Source: a virus
Direction: 5' to 3' (one strand)
Virus record (IMG/VR): IMGVR_UViG_3300047471_000162
Coordinates: 1-64,000 of that record
DNA: 64,000 nt
Under the pieces are notes generated by a model. The model was not told the origin of the DNA and made no database searches. It saw nothing but the letters and a program-made list of their open reading frames with translations. Positions 54,701 to 64,000 of this stretch are shown here, in pieces. A program made the position numbers and the translations under genes. Position 1 is the first letter of the stretch; every line of letters begins with the position of its first letter.

Positions 54701-55265
54701 TTTCTTAGGAACGTATAGAGCTATCGTCACTGCTATCTCTGATCCGCTAGGTACTAGAAGAGTACGTGTTCAGTGCCCACAGATATCTGGTTTGGCTGAA
54801 CTAAACTGGGCAGAACCTGCTAGAGTCTATGATCCTATTCCTAATATAGGAGATATCGTATGGATCTACTTCAATGGCGGAGAAACTAATAAGCCTATCT
54901 ATGCCATCTCTTCTAATCCATATTTTTGGCACACGCCTTCTCTTTCCTCTGGTTGGGCTTTAGGGCCTGGCGGTGGATCAGCTCAACCCCTGGAGTTTAG
55001 AAAAGATACACAAGATAATATTTTTATTACTGGGGTAATTCATACCACTTCGATTACTCCGTCTAATCCTATCTTTACTTTGCCCCCTGGTTTTACTCCG
55101 AAGATAGAGCAGAGATTCCCAGCGATATATAATAATGGTGGCTCTATATCTGCGCTGCTGATGTCAGTAACTATTGGCGGGGCTGTAACAGTATCTCCTT
55201 TTCCATCAGCTTCTGGGGCAGATGTACAGACCAGCATATTCTTTCCTCTAGGCAATATAGCCTAA
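54690..55265 (+). CDS. baseplate spike / gpV-gp5-like OB-fold protein
   Basis: A 191-residue protein. FLGTYRAIVTAISDPLGTRRVRVQCPQISG and NIGDIVWIYFNGGETNKPIYAI match the OB-fold of gpV/gp5-type spike proteins. The C-terminal half is Pro/Gly/Ser-rich and resembles a fibre-type beta structure rather than a long needle helix. It completes the hub-spike that first touches the cell. Confidence 0.87.
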   Translation: MQASFLGTYRAIVTAISDPLGTRRVRVQCPQISGLAELNWAEPARVYDPIPNIGDIVWIYFNGGETNKPIYAISSNPYFWHTPSLSSGWALGPGGGSAQPLEFRKDTQDNIFITGVIHTTSITPSNPIFTLPPGFTPKIEQRFPAIYNNGGSISALLMSVTIGGAVTVSPFPSASGADVQTSIFFPLGNIA

Positions 55266-55289
55266 CTACTATTATGGGATAATGACTTT

Positions 55290-55709
55290 ATGGGTATTCA
55301 AATGACTATCCCATTTACAGTTCTCTCCAATGGAGCTGTATCTGTGGAAACAAATAATGATATACAGGTAGGCCAAAGAGTCCACGCATTAGTCTCTACT
55401 GAAATAGGTCAGAGACCAATGCGCGCTGCCTTAGGACTGCCGCTATCCAGATTACTATTTGGTGTCGCAGATAATTTAGTAACAGCAGAACTAAGAGATC
55501 AAGTCACACAGCAGTTAAATAGTTATGAACCTGGTATTAATGTACTATCAGTTGTTCCTATTACAAAGCATTCAAAGGATGGTCAAGCAGAAATCAAGGT
55601 TAACTATCAGCCTGTTCTTCAAGGTTCTTCTGCTAAGGCAATTTCAGACACTGTAGTTATCGAAGTTGGCGGAACAGTAAAGGAAGTAACACTTAATGGC
55701 AACGGTTAA
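55290..55709 (+). CDS. baseplate wedge protein, gp25/gpW family
   Basis: A 139-residue protein with the gp25 signature: ALVSTEIGQRPMRAALGLPLSRLLFG then LRDQVTQQLNSYEPGINVLSV. It is the conserved wedge component linking sheath and baseplate. Overlaps the gpJ-like gene by 14 nt. Confidence 0.93.
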   Translation: MGIQMTIPFTVLSNGAVSVETNNDIQVGQRVHALVSTEIGQRPMRAALGLPLSRLLFGVADNLVTAELRDQVTQQLNSYEPGINVLSVVPITKHSKDGQAEIKVNYQPVLQGSSAKAISDTVVIEVGGTVKEVTLNGNG

Positions 55710-57231
55710 TGCTGGAGTACCAGCGATTGATTATACTTCTAAGGATTATGCGGGATTCATATCCTCCATGTTTGCGTACGCTACTACAGCGTTCCCTGAA
55801 TGGACTAATCAGAATCCGGGCAGTTTGGAAGTTATGCTCTTGGAGTCTTTTGCCAGAGAGCTAGATGTTCTTTCCTACTATGGAGATCGTATTGTTGCTG
55901 AGTCGTATATCGGTACAGCCACGCAACTATCCTCTGTTATTCAATTGGCTGCGCTACTTGGGTATACTCCTGGGCAGTCTGTAGCAGCGGTTGGTAACGT
56001 TACTTTTCAAACACCACCAAGCGGTGGAGCTGTAGTTATTCCGACAGGAACTCAGGTAACAACTAACTATGTAGCATCTCTTAATGCGCCAATTATCTTT
56101 GAGACACAAGCTGCTACAACTGTTCCGGCTAATGGTGGAAACTCTACAGTTAATATTGCTCAGGGTCGAACACAAGGCACAGCAGTATTTACTATAGGTA
56201 ATAACACAGTTGCACCTTTTAATGTCACCGTAGAATTACTAGGTACTTCAGATGGTAGTATTCTTCAGCAATTCAACTTGGCTAATAACCCAGTTATCAG
56301 TCAATCAGTAACTGTATATCTTCAGAACCCGTTGTATAACCCCAGTGCTCCAAGTGGTATAGATCCTATAGTTCCTTGGACTCAGGTAGCTTCTCTACAG
56401 CTAGCCAACTCAGCTAATACTGCTTGGTCAGAAACTGTAGCCGCTAATGGTGTGGTGACCGTTAATTTTGGAGACAATGTTAATGGGGCAGTTCCAGCAG
56501 CTGGTTTGAATATCTATGCCAACTATCGTGTTGGTGGAGGAATAGTTGGTAATCTTTCAGCTAACCAAGTAGTAGATATTGCTGCACCCATTACCGGAGT
56601 ATCCATTGTAGGCTCGTCAGCTACCACTGGAGGCATGGACGCAGAGACTATAGACCAGATACGTGTCAACGCTCCTAGAGCCTTTACAACGCAGCAGAGA
56701 GCCGTGACGCTGGCTGACTACGGAAGTTTGGCCATGACGCTACCAGCAGTATCCCAAGCATCAGCAGTAGCTAATAGCTATAACAACGTGACAGTCTATA
56801 TTGCCGCTTCTGGTAATACTGTCCCAACACAGGCAGTACTTGATCAGGTTATTACTTATCTTCAGCCATTGGTAATGGCGGGCACAACTGTTAGTGCTTT
56901 ACCTGCAAATTTTATTCCAGTCAATATCGGAGCTATTAGCACTCCTGTAATTGTAGGGGTTAGTGCTAGATATAGCCCCACTTCTGTGCAGATAATTGCA
57001 ATTCAGACTGTACAGAATCTATTCGCCCCGGCCAATGCAGCGTTGGGACAGAGAGTAACAGTCAGCTCAGTGTATTCTGCTTTAGCTGCTATTCCAGGTG
57101 TTACCTATGTAAGCATTCCCCTTATGGCTAGAAACGATGCGACACAATCTGGTGCCAATGATATTTTATTGCGCCCATTTGAACTCCCAGTTGCTGGTAA
57201 CATAACTATTATCGCTAACCCATCAAGCTAA
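55696..57231 (+). CDS. baseplate J-like protein (wedge)
   Basis: A 511-residue protein of the baseplate J/gp6 family: IDYTSKDYAGFISSMFAYATTAFPEWTNQNPGSLEVMLLESFARELDVLSYYGDR is the typical opening, and the middle holds AETIDQIRVNAPRAFTTQQRAVTLADYGSLAM, the conserved J block. It forms the baseplate ring with gp25 and gpI. Length is typical. Confidence 0.93.
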   Translation: MATVNAGVPAIDYTSKDYAGFISSMFAYATTAFPEWTNQNPGSLEVMLLESFARELDVLSYYGDRIVAESYIGTATQLSSVIQLAALLGYTPGQSVAAVGNVTFQTPPSGGAVVIPTGTQVTTNYVASLNAPIIFETQAATTVPANGGNSTVNIAQGRTQGTAVFTIGNNTVAPFNVTVELLGTSDGSILQQFNLANNPVISQSVTVYLQNPLYNPSAPSGIDPIVPWTQVASLQLANSANTAWSETVAANGVVTVNFGDNVNGAVPAAGLNIYANYRVGGGIVGNLSANQVVDIAAPITGVSIVGSSATTGGMDAETIDQIRVNAPRAFTTQQRAVTLADYGSLAMTLPAVSQASAVANSYNNVTVYIAASGNTVPTQAVLDQVITYLQPLVMAGTTVSALPANFIPVNIGAISTPVIVGVSARYSPTSVQIIAIQTVQNLFAPANAALGQRVTVSSVYSALAAIPGVTYVSIPLMARNDATQSGANDILLRPFELPVAGNITIIANPSS

Positions 57232-57240
57232 GGAGAACAC

Positions 57241-57933
57241 ATGGTTGCGATTTATCCCACTGCATTAAAGTCTTTTGCATACCGTCAAGACTTTACCGAA
57301 TTAGTAGAAGCGGCAGATATTAATGTCGCGTATGATGAAATAGGTGCGGTAGAAAGTACACTTGGTGTTCTTCCTAATTCAGATACATTAGATGGTTCAA
57401 CAGTTACTTGGCCAACAGTTAAGGCTAATATATCTGCTGCCAGAAACGGTGTTACAAAGCCTATATGTAAGCTACGTACTGTAGACACACTAGTTCCTTA
57501 TGGTGGACCTAGTGGAACAGGTATCTATGCAGCTTTTAATAGTGCAATATGGGATACTCATGGTATGTGGCAGGGAGGTTCTACTATTATCTGCCCACGC
57601 ACAGGATGGTATAACTTCCAATTCTATGCAGAGTGGCAGTATGCCGCTTTTCCATTTGATAATAGCGTTCCACAGTATGAGCATTCTGGGTACGCTTCAG
57701 TAGGTTTACAGCAACTACCTAATAGCTTGTATATTACTGGCTCTAATCACTTTGTTTCCCAGGGGGCTCAGTTTGCTATTAGAAGCTCAGGATCTATATC
57801 TGCTCCGTGGTTCAAGGGCACTTCCCTATCTGCTCAACTGGCACAAACAGTAAGAAGCAGTAGCTCTCAACCATGCAATCTATATCTATCGATAACTTAT
57901 GAACGTGATGCTCCAACAACGAATAATATGTAA
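57241..57933 (+). CDS. minor tail protein with jelly-roll-like C terminus
   Basis: A 230-residue protein. A short helical N terminus is followed by a C1q/TNF-like beta pattern (ICPRTGWYNFQFYAEW.. SGYASVGLQQLPNSLYITGSN.. PCNLYLSITYERD). Such domains often form trimeric receptor-binding heads. It sits between gpJ-like and gpI-like genes. GGAG precedes the ATG. Confidence 0.8.
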   Translation: MVAIYPTALKSFAYRQDFTELVEAADINVAYDEIGAVESTLGVLPNSDTLDGSTVTWPTVKANISAARNGVTKPICKLRTVDTLVPYGGPSGTGIYAAFNSAIWDTHGMWQGGSTIICPRTGWYNFQFYAEWQYAAFPFDNSVPQYEHSGYASVGLQQLPNSLYITGSNHFVSQGAQFAIRSSGSISAPWFKGTSLSAQLAQTVRSSSSQPCNLYLSITYERDAPTTNNM

Positions 57934-57945
57934 GAGAGGCTAAGT

Positions 57946-60336
57946 ATGAGTAACGGCTACGGTGTTGATTTCTTTGGAGTAGCTACCTATGGCTATTCCC
58001 AGCCATCTGATTACAGCGTAGCTCCATTCAATGCATATCAAACAGACTATTTAAAAATTACACTGAAGTGGCTATCTCCTAATAAGACATTATGGAAGTC
58101 TCTTCAATTAGTACGAAGTGTATATGGCTATCCTTCTTCACCTGCTGATGGTGTGCAGCTACTAACAGTAGTACCATCTGCTATGACAAATACATATGAT
58201 GATACTAATCTAACCGCTGGAAAAATTTACTATTACACCATGTTCTTGAGCCTGGAAGCCCCTACATGGTCCAATGCAAATACCTATGGTGTTGGTCAAG
58301 TAGTTCTTTACAATAATCAGTATTGGTCCAGTCTTACTGTTGGAAATATTAATAACACTCCAGTAGTCGGATCCTCATTTTGGCAGAGCACTGTATACCA
58401 GCCTATTTGGTATCCCGCTGGCTATACTGCTAGCTTAGCCCTGAAGAACTATGGATATACCTCTCTTCTATACAACAGAACTCCTCAGCCCTATAAGGTT
58501 TCTAATTCTGATCTATTTGCTAACACTGTTGTAGATAATCCAGCGCTGTTCCACTACCTATCTTTGTTCGGTTTCCACCTGGATATGACCAAGACGGAAT
58601 ATGATCTCTATCTTCAGGGAAATAATCCAGATATTATCTCGGCAGTATCCTTGGATGTATTAGGACAGCAACTTGGTTTTACTACTGACTATATTTCTTC
58701 TCCCCAGTTACGTCGTCAACGAGTTAAGAATACGACTGTCAACTATCGTTTAAAGGGAACTGCTCAGAGTATTCATAACGCTATAGCTGCTATAACTGGT
58801 TGGGATAGCGTTGTTACCGATAGCATTAATATGCTACAAGACGGAGATCAAGCAGCTTTTGCACACCCTAGATACGATTTATGGAATCCGGCTACTACTT
58901 ATTTTGTTAATCAACTAGTGCAATTCAACGGGTTTAATTACAAGAATCTACTTCAGTCATATGGCCAAGCTCAGGCTCCTTCAGGTACCAGCTCAGCCAA
59001 TACTTGGTGGCAAGCTCAGATCTCAGGAACTTCTTCTCAGCTGACGGATACAACAGTTCTAAAGAACCCCACCAACTATGTCTCTGGCGGACCAGACGGT
59101 ACTGGTGGATTCTCTACATGGTATCCAACTCCTACAGGTGGGTACTCCGGAACTATTCAACAGAATGGTATTGTCACTGGGCTACCACATCCTACAGATA
59201 ACACTATTAATAACTGGAATGCTCTAGCTTATGTAGATACACAGACTGCTTTATCTGTATCTCTTGCCAATTCTAGTGCTGGTATTCCTGTAGCACCTAA
59301 CTGGAGTAATTCTACTAACTATGTAATTAATAACTGGGTCACTTCTAACTCGGTTACCTATATAGCTAAAAGACCCTCCGGCCCTGGAACTCCCTATGGT
59401 TTCATAACACCTGGAACTAACGATACTTTTTGGTACGCTACATTCATTCCTATTTCTCCATCTCCAAATAGAGTGCAGTATCTGACGGATGGTGTTCCCC
59501 TAATTCAGTACCGTCAGTGGGATTCATCTATTACCTATCAAATAGGGACACAGATTCTATACTTCGGTATTGTGTACCAGGCGATTAATATTAATAAGAA
59601 TAGTAAGCCTTCTGGGTACTACTATTCAAATAAGGACTGGATTTATATACAACCTGCCGAGAATATTTATACAGCCTCCGCTTATCAGACTCGATTGACA
59701 ACGAATACAACTGCTAAGCCATCTTTTATGGATGTAGAAATTTATGACAGTCTAAATAATTCTCAAGACTTCTTTAATAATGCTACTAACTCTTTCTTAG
59801 CCAGATTCGACGGAGACTATTCAGATCTCAATGGAATTAATGACAATACTTTGGCTAGTCTAGGTCGTCCATGGACAGCCACACCGTCTACAGCCAAGCT
59901 ATGGAGATCCAATTATGGAATGGCTACTGTAGACCAGTCACTATTCGGGACTACTACATATGTATATCTAACAATCGCTTCAGGTATCTCTGATATTCTT
60001 TCTGGAATAACCTTTGTTACCGACTATACTGACGCTGCTCATATTGGTCATGGAATAATCTTTAGATTCCAAGATGCCAATAATTTCTGGTACACAACTA
60101 GAAAGACTTTGTATAAGGTTGTTGGTGGAGTAGAAACATCTATGGCTACATGGACTCGTCTATTGGATGGGGATAGAATGCTAGTGGTGACCAACGGATC
60201 AGCTATTTTGGTATACAAATATGTTCGCGATGGTACTAATACCAATGTATCGCTAGCAAATATCACTGATGCAGCGCTACAGACTGCCACCGTTCACGGA
60301 TTAATACAGAAATACTCACCATCAGGAGCTGTGTAA
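57946..60336 (+). CDS. baseplate gpI-like protein fused to carbohydrate-binding repeats
   Basis: A 796-residue protein. FHYLSLFGFHLDMTKTEYDLYLQGNNPDII and SPQLRRQRVKNTTVNYRLKGTAQSIHNAIAA match the gpI wedge core near residues 200-290. About four segments of CBM5/12 style (W--NT-Y--GQ-V-YN-QYW) occur: TWSNANTYGVGQVVLYNNQYW, LWNPATTYFVNQLVQFNGFNY, NWSNSTNYVINNW, QWDSSITYQIGTQILYFGIVY. The C terminus is a separate beta domain. It likely links baseplate and chitin- or glycan-like host polymers. Confidence 0.87.
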   Translation: MSNGYGVDFFGVATYGYSQPSDYSVAPFNAYQTDYLKITLKWLSPNKTLWKSLQLVRSVYGYPSSPADGVQLLTVVPSAMTNTYDDTNLTAGKIYYYTMFLSLEAPTWSNANTYGVGQVVLYNNQYWSSLTVGNINNTPVVGSSFWQSTVYQPIWYPAGYTASLALKNYGYTSLLYNRTPQPYKVSNSDLFANTVVDNPALFHYLSLFGFHLDMTKTEYDLYLQGNNPDIISAVSLDVLGQQLGFTTDYISSPQLRRQRVKNTTVNYRLKGTAQSIHNAIAAITGWDSVVTDSINMLQDGDQAAFAHPRYDLWNPATTYFVNQLVQFNGFNYKNLLQSYGQAQAPSGTSSANTWWQAQISGTSSQLTDTTVLKNPTNYVSGGPDGTGGFSTWYPTPTGGYSGTIQQNGIVTGLPHPTDNTINNWNALAYVDTQTALSVSLANSSAGIPVAPNWSNSTNYVINNWVTSNSVTYIAKRPSGPGTPYGFITPGTNDTFWYATFIPISPSPNRVQYLTDGVPLIQYRQWDSSITYQIGTQILYFGIVYQAININKNSKPSGYYYSNKDWIYIQPAENIYTASAYQTRLTTNTTAKPSFMDVEIYDSLNNSQDFFNNATNSFLARFDGDYSDLNGINDNTLASLGRPWTATPSTAKLWRSNYGMATVDQSLFGTTTYVYLTIASGISDILSGITFVTDYTDAAHIGHGIIFRFQDANNFWYTTRKTLYKVVGGVETSMATWTRLLDGDRMLVVTNGSAILVYKYVRDGTNTNVSLANITDAALQTATVHGLIQKYSPSGAV

Positions 60337-62756
60337 TGCCATTGCCAAAAATAAGCACACTTAATAATGTCTACATCAATGGTGTACTTAATAAACAATG
60401 GAACGCCAATGGTGGAACTTTTGGGTTAGTAAATCCTGTCGACTTTATCACCTCAACATATGGTGCTAATGGCTATGGGCAGAATTACTATGGTGGAGTT
60501 ATTCCTAACTCTGCTACACCGTATGTTCAAGCTACATCTGTACCTAGCTTTTTCGGTGCGTCACTATATGACGCATCTAATAGTAGTTTCTCAGCACAGA
60601 TCACAGCAGCGCCTAATGGTAGTGGCTCGGTACAAACTTCTATTGTAATGAAGCAGGATGAGCATAACTATGTAGAAATGTATGTAGGTCCTGATGGTAA
60701 GTTTGGTGGGTATTCTTCTAATGGGGGAATACCTGCTATCCCTACTCAGCTATTTCCTGCGTATAACCCTATAGCTCACGCTTACTGGAGAATAAGAAAT
60801 GATACTTTCTTATTCTTCTTCGAAGCTTCTCCTGATGGAGCCACTTGGACTACTCTAGCTAGTATTAATTACAGTTGGGATATTACTTCTGTAACTCTCA
60901 TGTTCTTTGCCGGATATTCTGGTAAAGAGGATCAAGGTTTACGCGCGTTTATAAACCATGTAAATCAAAACACTGTTTCTACAGTCCTATCTGCTAAAGT
61001 ACAGAATTCTTCGTTTATTCATGGTGCTGTAGTAGTAACAAATCCCAACGCACTATCCGGAACGGCTTCGGGCTTCAGTGGAAGAAATTCCACCTTCCAT
61101 GCGGTCAGTGGAATAGGTCAGGGTGGTCTTACCGACTTTGGTGTTGTACAAATTGGTCATGATGATCCGGCTACCGCCAGAATAATCTCTTATATACCAG
61201 TAAATATCAGTGGTGGAGCCTCTGTTGCTTGGGCTCGCAGCTATAACACTATGGTTCCTGCGGCACCTTATCGTGATGGAAGTTATTGGCAACCAGGAAA
61301 GACAGCTATTCTTAACGTTGGTGCACAGTCAGTAAACGATACATTCCAGCAAGCTATGACTAGCGTTCAATTCGAGAAGACTCCAGGATCATTCAATAGA
61401 CTGAATCCTAATGTAGCTTTTTACACCGACACCTGCGAATTCGCGGCTCAAAAGTCTCTATCAGGTAATGGTGTAGGTTCTCAGAATGTCACCCGCAGCA
61501 AAGACATAGCCTATGCTGGAAACTTCTCCGGGAAGATGGTGTTTGGTGGCTCTCCAGCTACTGATGGATCCGGACATACAGCTTACTGGCCTTATCCAAC
61601 GCGCAAAGCGTTAACACCAATCATTAACAATACTTTAGGGCAGGAAACAGTAAGAGGATCAGTAGCCTTAAATACAACAAGAGCTGGAACCCAATGGTAT
61701 CCAGCCCTGGCTATCTATGATGCTAACTTCAACCTGCTTTCGCAAAGCACATTCCTTTCTGCATCAGTACCCACGTTAGTTACACACCCTGGTGGAGGAA
61801 ACTGGCAAGTGGCTTCTGTTCTTCTACCAACAGGTATAACTGCGGCTCGATGGATAAGTGTAGTACCTGTAGTTATCGTCCCTGGAACTACACCAGAGAC
61901 TGTCTATATGAGTGATCATACGATTGTGGGTATTACTCCTACAATCTCGTCATATCCGTCTACTTATGTAGATCCTCAGCAATATACTATTTCACTGAAA
62001 CCAGATCGTCTGAACTATGCAGCTAATTCTGGATTCCCCGCCAATATAGACGGATGGAACATAGCATCTGATGGAACCTCTGGTAGCCCCGATTCTTTGT
62101 CTCTGAGTTGGGACAGCACTATTGGATTTAATTCATTAGGATCTTTGAAAGCGCACTTAGCAGCACCTTCTGGTACCTACACAGGTACTGCTAATGCAAG
62201 AACTGGACCAGCTAGTTATCTAGTAAGTACTACATCTTCTATGTTCCCAATAATCCAAGGTTTGAAGGTAGGTCACACATATACCTTCTCTGCTTGGATC
62301 AAGCAAGGTGTTGGTTGTCCAGATATCCAGATGCATATTCTTGATCCTAACTACACTGGTCTTTATAACACTAGTTTGAGTCATATTCAGAATACTGATC
62401 CCAGTGCTAGCCAAGGAGGATGGCATAGAATGTATGCCACCTTTACTATTCCACCCGACGGGGGTTCTGATTACCGACTATGGTTTACCGTGCAGTATAC
62501 CGACATAGTAGCTTTGGCTCCCTTCGATTTCTGGATTGATTCTATTCTGGTAGAAGAGACTTCACTGGTAGGTACTTATTTTGATGGTGGTTTTGCTTCT
62601 CCTGAATACCAGTATGAAATGCAAGGTGGACCTGACAATAGATCTTATTACTACAAGGACTACACCAATAAGCTGGCTAGAATTAATGCAATAATTCCTC
62701 AGTATGCTCCTATAGCCTCTTCATATAAGTTATTAACTGCACAACCTCCTACATAA
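60336..62756 (+). CDS. minor tail protein with carbohydrate-binding-like domain
   Basis: An 806-residue protein, last of the structural operon. The N-terminal ~220 residues resemble a laminin-G/concanavalin fold (TSIVMKQDEHNYVEMYVG.. AYWRIRNDTFLFFFEASPDGATW). A region with KTPGSFNRLNPNVAFYTDT and a C-terminal CBM-like jelly roll (LKVGHTYTFSAWIKQG.. GGWHRMYATFTIPPDGG.. FWIDSILVEE) follows. Probable host-surface binding protein. Starts in a TAATG overlap. Confidence 0.87.
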   Translation: MPLPKISTLNNVYINGVLNKQWNANGGTFGLVNPVDFITSTYGANGYGQNYYGGVIPNSATPYVQATSVPSFFGASLYDASNSSFSAQITAAPNGSGSVQTSIVMKQDEHNYVEMYVGPDGKFGGYSSNGGIPAIPTQLFPAYNPIAHAYWRIRNDTFLFFFEASPDGATWTTLASINYSWDITSVTLMFFAGYSGKEDQGLRAFINHVNQNTVSTVLSAKVQNSSFIHGAVVVTNPNALSGTASGFSGRNSTFHAVSGIGQGGLTDFGVVQIGHDDPATARIISYIPVNISGGASVAWARSYNTMVPAAPYRDGSYWQPGKTAILNVGAQSVNDTFQQAMTSVQFEKTPGSFNRLNPNVAFYTDTCEFAAQKSLSGNGVGSQNVTRSKDIAYAGNFSGKMVFGGSPATDGSGHTAYWPYPTRKALTPIINNTLGQETVRGSVALNTTRAGTQWYPALAIYDANFNLLSQSTFLSASVPTLVTHPGGGNWQVASVLLPTGITAARWISVVPVVIVPGTTPETVYMSDHTIVGITPTISSYPSTYVDPQQYTISLKPDRLNYAANSGFPANIDGWNIASDGTSGSPDSLSLSWDSTIGFNSLGSLKAHLAAPSGTYTGTANARTGPASYLVSTTSSMFPIIQGLKVGHTYTFSAWIKQGVGCPDIQMHILDPNYTGLYNTSLSHIQNTDPSASQGGWHRMYATFTIPPDGGSDYRLWFTVQYTDIVALAPFDFWIDSILVEETSLVGTYFDGGFASPEYQYEMQGGPDNRSYYYKDYTNKLARINAIIPQYAPIASSYKLLTAQPPT

Positions 62757-62777
62757 TTAAATAGTAAATACATATTT

Positions 62778-62822
62778 AAAGGGTATATCTAGTAGTAATT
62801 ATTACTATTAGATATACCCTTT
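62778..62822 (+). terminator. long terminator of the structural operon
   Basis: AAAGGGTATATCTA and TAGATATACCCTTT form a perfect 14-bp stem, with AGTAGTAAT/ATTACTATT continuing the pairing inward. It lies 20 nt after the last tail gene. Confidence 0.85.
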
Positions 62823-62913
62823 AGTTGTGTATAAAGACAAGTGTAGTACCGTCTGGGGTGTCTGTCAAGGTGTGCTAGGCTGTAGCCATCACACACTTCA
62901 AGAGGAGATATAC

Positions 62914-63180
62914 ATGATCATCGCAGCAGTAGCTCTAGCAACCTTCTGGGCATGGCAATTTATCTTTGCCTATGTCCCTTGGTTACCTGATTATGTTGCG
63001 CATTTCTTAGTACCTCTTATGGCATTCGGATTCTTCTTTTTACCTCAGATATTCTTATTACCCTTAGCAGTAGCTGCCATTGTTGGGTTGCTTCATAGAC
63101 TAGCTAACTCTATGCTGAGAACAAATACTCAGGTGACTCTGCCTAAGCGTAGATCAAATATTCCGCCTCCACCACGTTGA
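62914..63180 (+). CDS. small membrane protein
   Basis: An 88-residue protein with two or three hydrophobic segments (AAVALATFWAWQFIFAYVPW and FLVPLMAFGFFFLPQIFLLPLAVAAIVGLL), then a basic Pro-rich tail. The ATG at 62914 follows AGAGGAG; the longer frame from 62827 has no such site. Function unknown. Confidence 0.75.
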   Translation: MIIAAVALATFWAWQFIFAYVPWLPDYVAHFLVPLMAFGFFFLPQIFLLPLAVAAIVGLLHRLANSMLRTNTQVTLPKRRSNIPPPPR

Positions 63181-63205
63181 CATCCCCGCCCTTCTGGACT
63201 AGAGT
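63177..63205 (+). promoter_or_regulatory. sigma70-type promoter
   Basis: TTGACA, 17-nt spacer, TAGAGT, overlapping the stop of the membrane protein gene and 43 nt before the next start. Confidence 0.7.
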
Positions 63206-63247
63206 TCTTCTCATCAGCCCAGCAGGGCAAACTTTTTGAGAGGAGCT

Positions 63248-64000
63248 ATGATGCAGGACTACACCAAGGATCTGACTATTCTTGTGGCGGGTACTGGCAG
63301 GACCAGTGTCAAGAATCTTGAAGCGAACATGCTTGATTTTATCTTTGGTCCTGCACCCTCTGAGGGTGAGGAGGAGCTTGAGCGTGATGTTGTAATTATT
63401 GTGCCTGAGTCATCTGATATTCCTGCTGGTATTTCTACACTCCTTCAGTGGGGTGAGGAGCATGGTATGGAGTTCTCCCTTATTCAGGGAGAGGACGATC
63501 GAGAAGCTATGGAAAAGGCATTCGAAGAGATTGCCATTGCTCATGGTTCTGGTCGTGAGACTGCTATGGTTATGCTCTATGATCCCAGTAGCAAGTATGA
63601 GAAGGGTAGCAATGATCTTTCTGACCGAGAGATCATTGGGGATGCTAAAAACCATGCTTGGCTCAAGACGTATAATCTCTGCGAAGGACTCATTGATTCC
63701 TTTGATGGTTTCGAGACCACTGATGAGCGGCTGAAGCGTGAGCGCCTTCAGAAAGAGTACGATGCTGAGTTGAAGCGCAAGGAAGCAGAGGACAAGCCTG
63801 TCAAGAAGGCAGTAGCTAAGAAGGCTACAGTGCCCCGTAAGCAGGCTGCCAGCAAGGCAGTGGCAGCAGTAGACAAGCCTCTCACGGAAGAGGCTCAGAA
63901 GCCCCTTGTAGCCCCTCTAGAGACTGCTTGTGTTCATTACTTCTTGCGGGGAGATGAGCAGAAGGATACTGATCCGCTAATCTGTAAGAACTGTGGAGAA
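63248..64000 (+). CDS. hypothetical protein, cut by right window edge
   Basis: Open for 251 codons to the window edge with no stop. It starts MMQDYTKDLTILVAGTG (an ATG at 63251 is equally possible) after AGGAG. The N-terminal ~150 residues look like a Rossmann-type fold (LTILVAGTGRTSVKNL.. DVVIIVPESSDIP). A long Lys/Ala/Glu linker (~175-215) is followed by the beginning of a zinc ribbon (KNCGE at the edge). Preceded by a good promoter. No family assigned. Confidence 0.8.
   Translation, partial: MMQDYTKDLTILVAGTGRTSVKNLEANMLDFIFGPAPSEGEEELERDVVIIVPESSDIPAGISTLLQWGEEHGMEFSLIQGEDDREAMEKAFEEIAIAHGSGRETAMVMLYDPSSKYEKGSNDLSDREIIGDAKNHAWLKTYNLCEGLIDSFDGFETTDERLKRERLQKEYDAELKRKEAEDKPVKKAVAKKATVPRKQAASKAVAAVDKPLTEEAQKPLVAPLETACVHYFLRGDEQKDTDPLICKNCGE

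Noticed and set aside
62840-62868. Minus-strand TTGACA-N17-TACACT promoter
   Set aside because: It would point straight into the hairpin at 62778-62822 with no leftward gene beyond, so a functional role is doubtful.

Overview
The window is part of the genome of a large, tRNA-rich tailed bacteriophage with a contractile (myovirus-type) tail. The tail type is read from a sheath gene, a tube gene, a tape measure, and baseplate homologues of LysM/gpX, gpD, gpV, gp25, gpJ and gpI. The likely host is an actinobacterium, perhaps Streptomyces-like. That is inference from the Rv2179c-type exonuclease, the peptidoglycan and carbohydrate modules in the tail proteins, the Ro60/TROVE gene and the large tRNA set; no host gene is present to prove it. 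No integrase or repressor was seen, so lifestyle cannot be stated.

Layout. (1) 1-2600: leftward small genes of unknown function in GC-richer DNA, separated by repeated intergenic elements. (2) 2600-3670: gene-free, AT-rich, full of short direct repeats. (3) 3.7-7.4 kb: one rightward gene, then a tightly overlapping leftward operon containing a HIT protein, an Rv2179c-like DEDDh exoribonuclease, a HAD-like protein and an HNH nuclease. (4) 7.4-21.5 kb: a rightward RNA region with 33 tRNA genes whose anticodons cover all twenty amino acids, a very short tmRNA-like RNA, four Y-RNA-like elements just upstream of a Ro60/TROVE gene, several other structured RNA candidates, two HNH genes (one beside a broken tRNA), an endolysin with a possible holin, and many small proteins. 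A strong terminator at 21.5 kb closes it. (5) 21.5-26.1 kb: small genes, a calcineurin-type phosphoesterase, a MazG-like protein and a KTSC protein. (6) 26.2-62.8 kb: the structural operon, namely large terminase, an Acb2-like anti-CBASS sponge, a beta-helix spike, small beta proteins and fibres, portal, scaffold, HNH/EndoVII, N4-gp56-type capsid, neck genes, a large fibre/glycosidase, sheath, tube, a chaperone with a predicted +1 frameshift extension, tape measure, baseplate and minor tail proteins, ending at a long hairpin terminator. (7) 62.9-64 kb: a membrane protein, then a gene cut by the right edge.

How it fits together. The RNA region looks built to sustain translation and RNA metabolism late in infection: a near-complete tRNA set, a tmRNA-like molecule, a Ro60 particle with its own Y RNAs, and RNA or nucleotide processing enzymes nearby. 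The structural region encodes a virion with several fibres and carbohydrate-binding modules and a tape measure carrying two cell-wall hydrolase domains. Recurring promoters of the form TTGACA-N17-TANANT were found at several operon heads. The strongest candidates for new biology are the Y-RNA array with TROVE, the 79-nt tmRNA-like RNA, a set of cloverleaf-like non-tRNA RNAs between the tRNAs, and the +1 frameshift in the tail chaperone gene.
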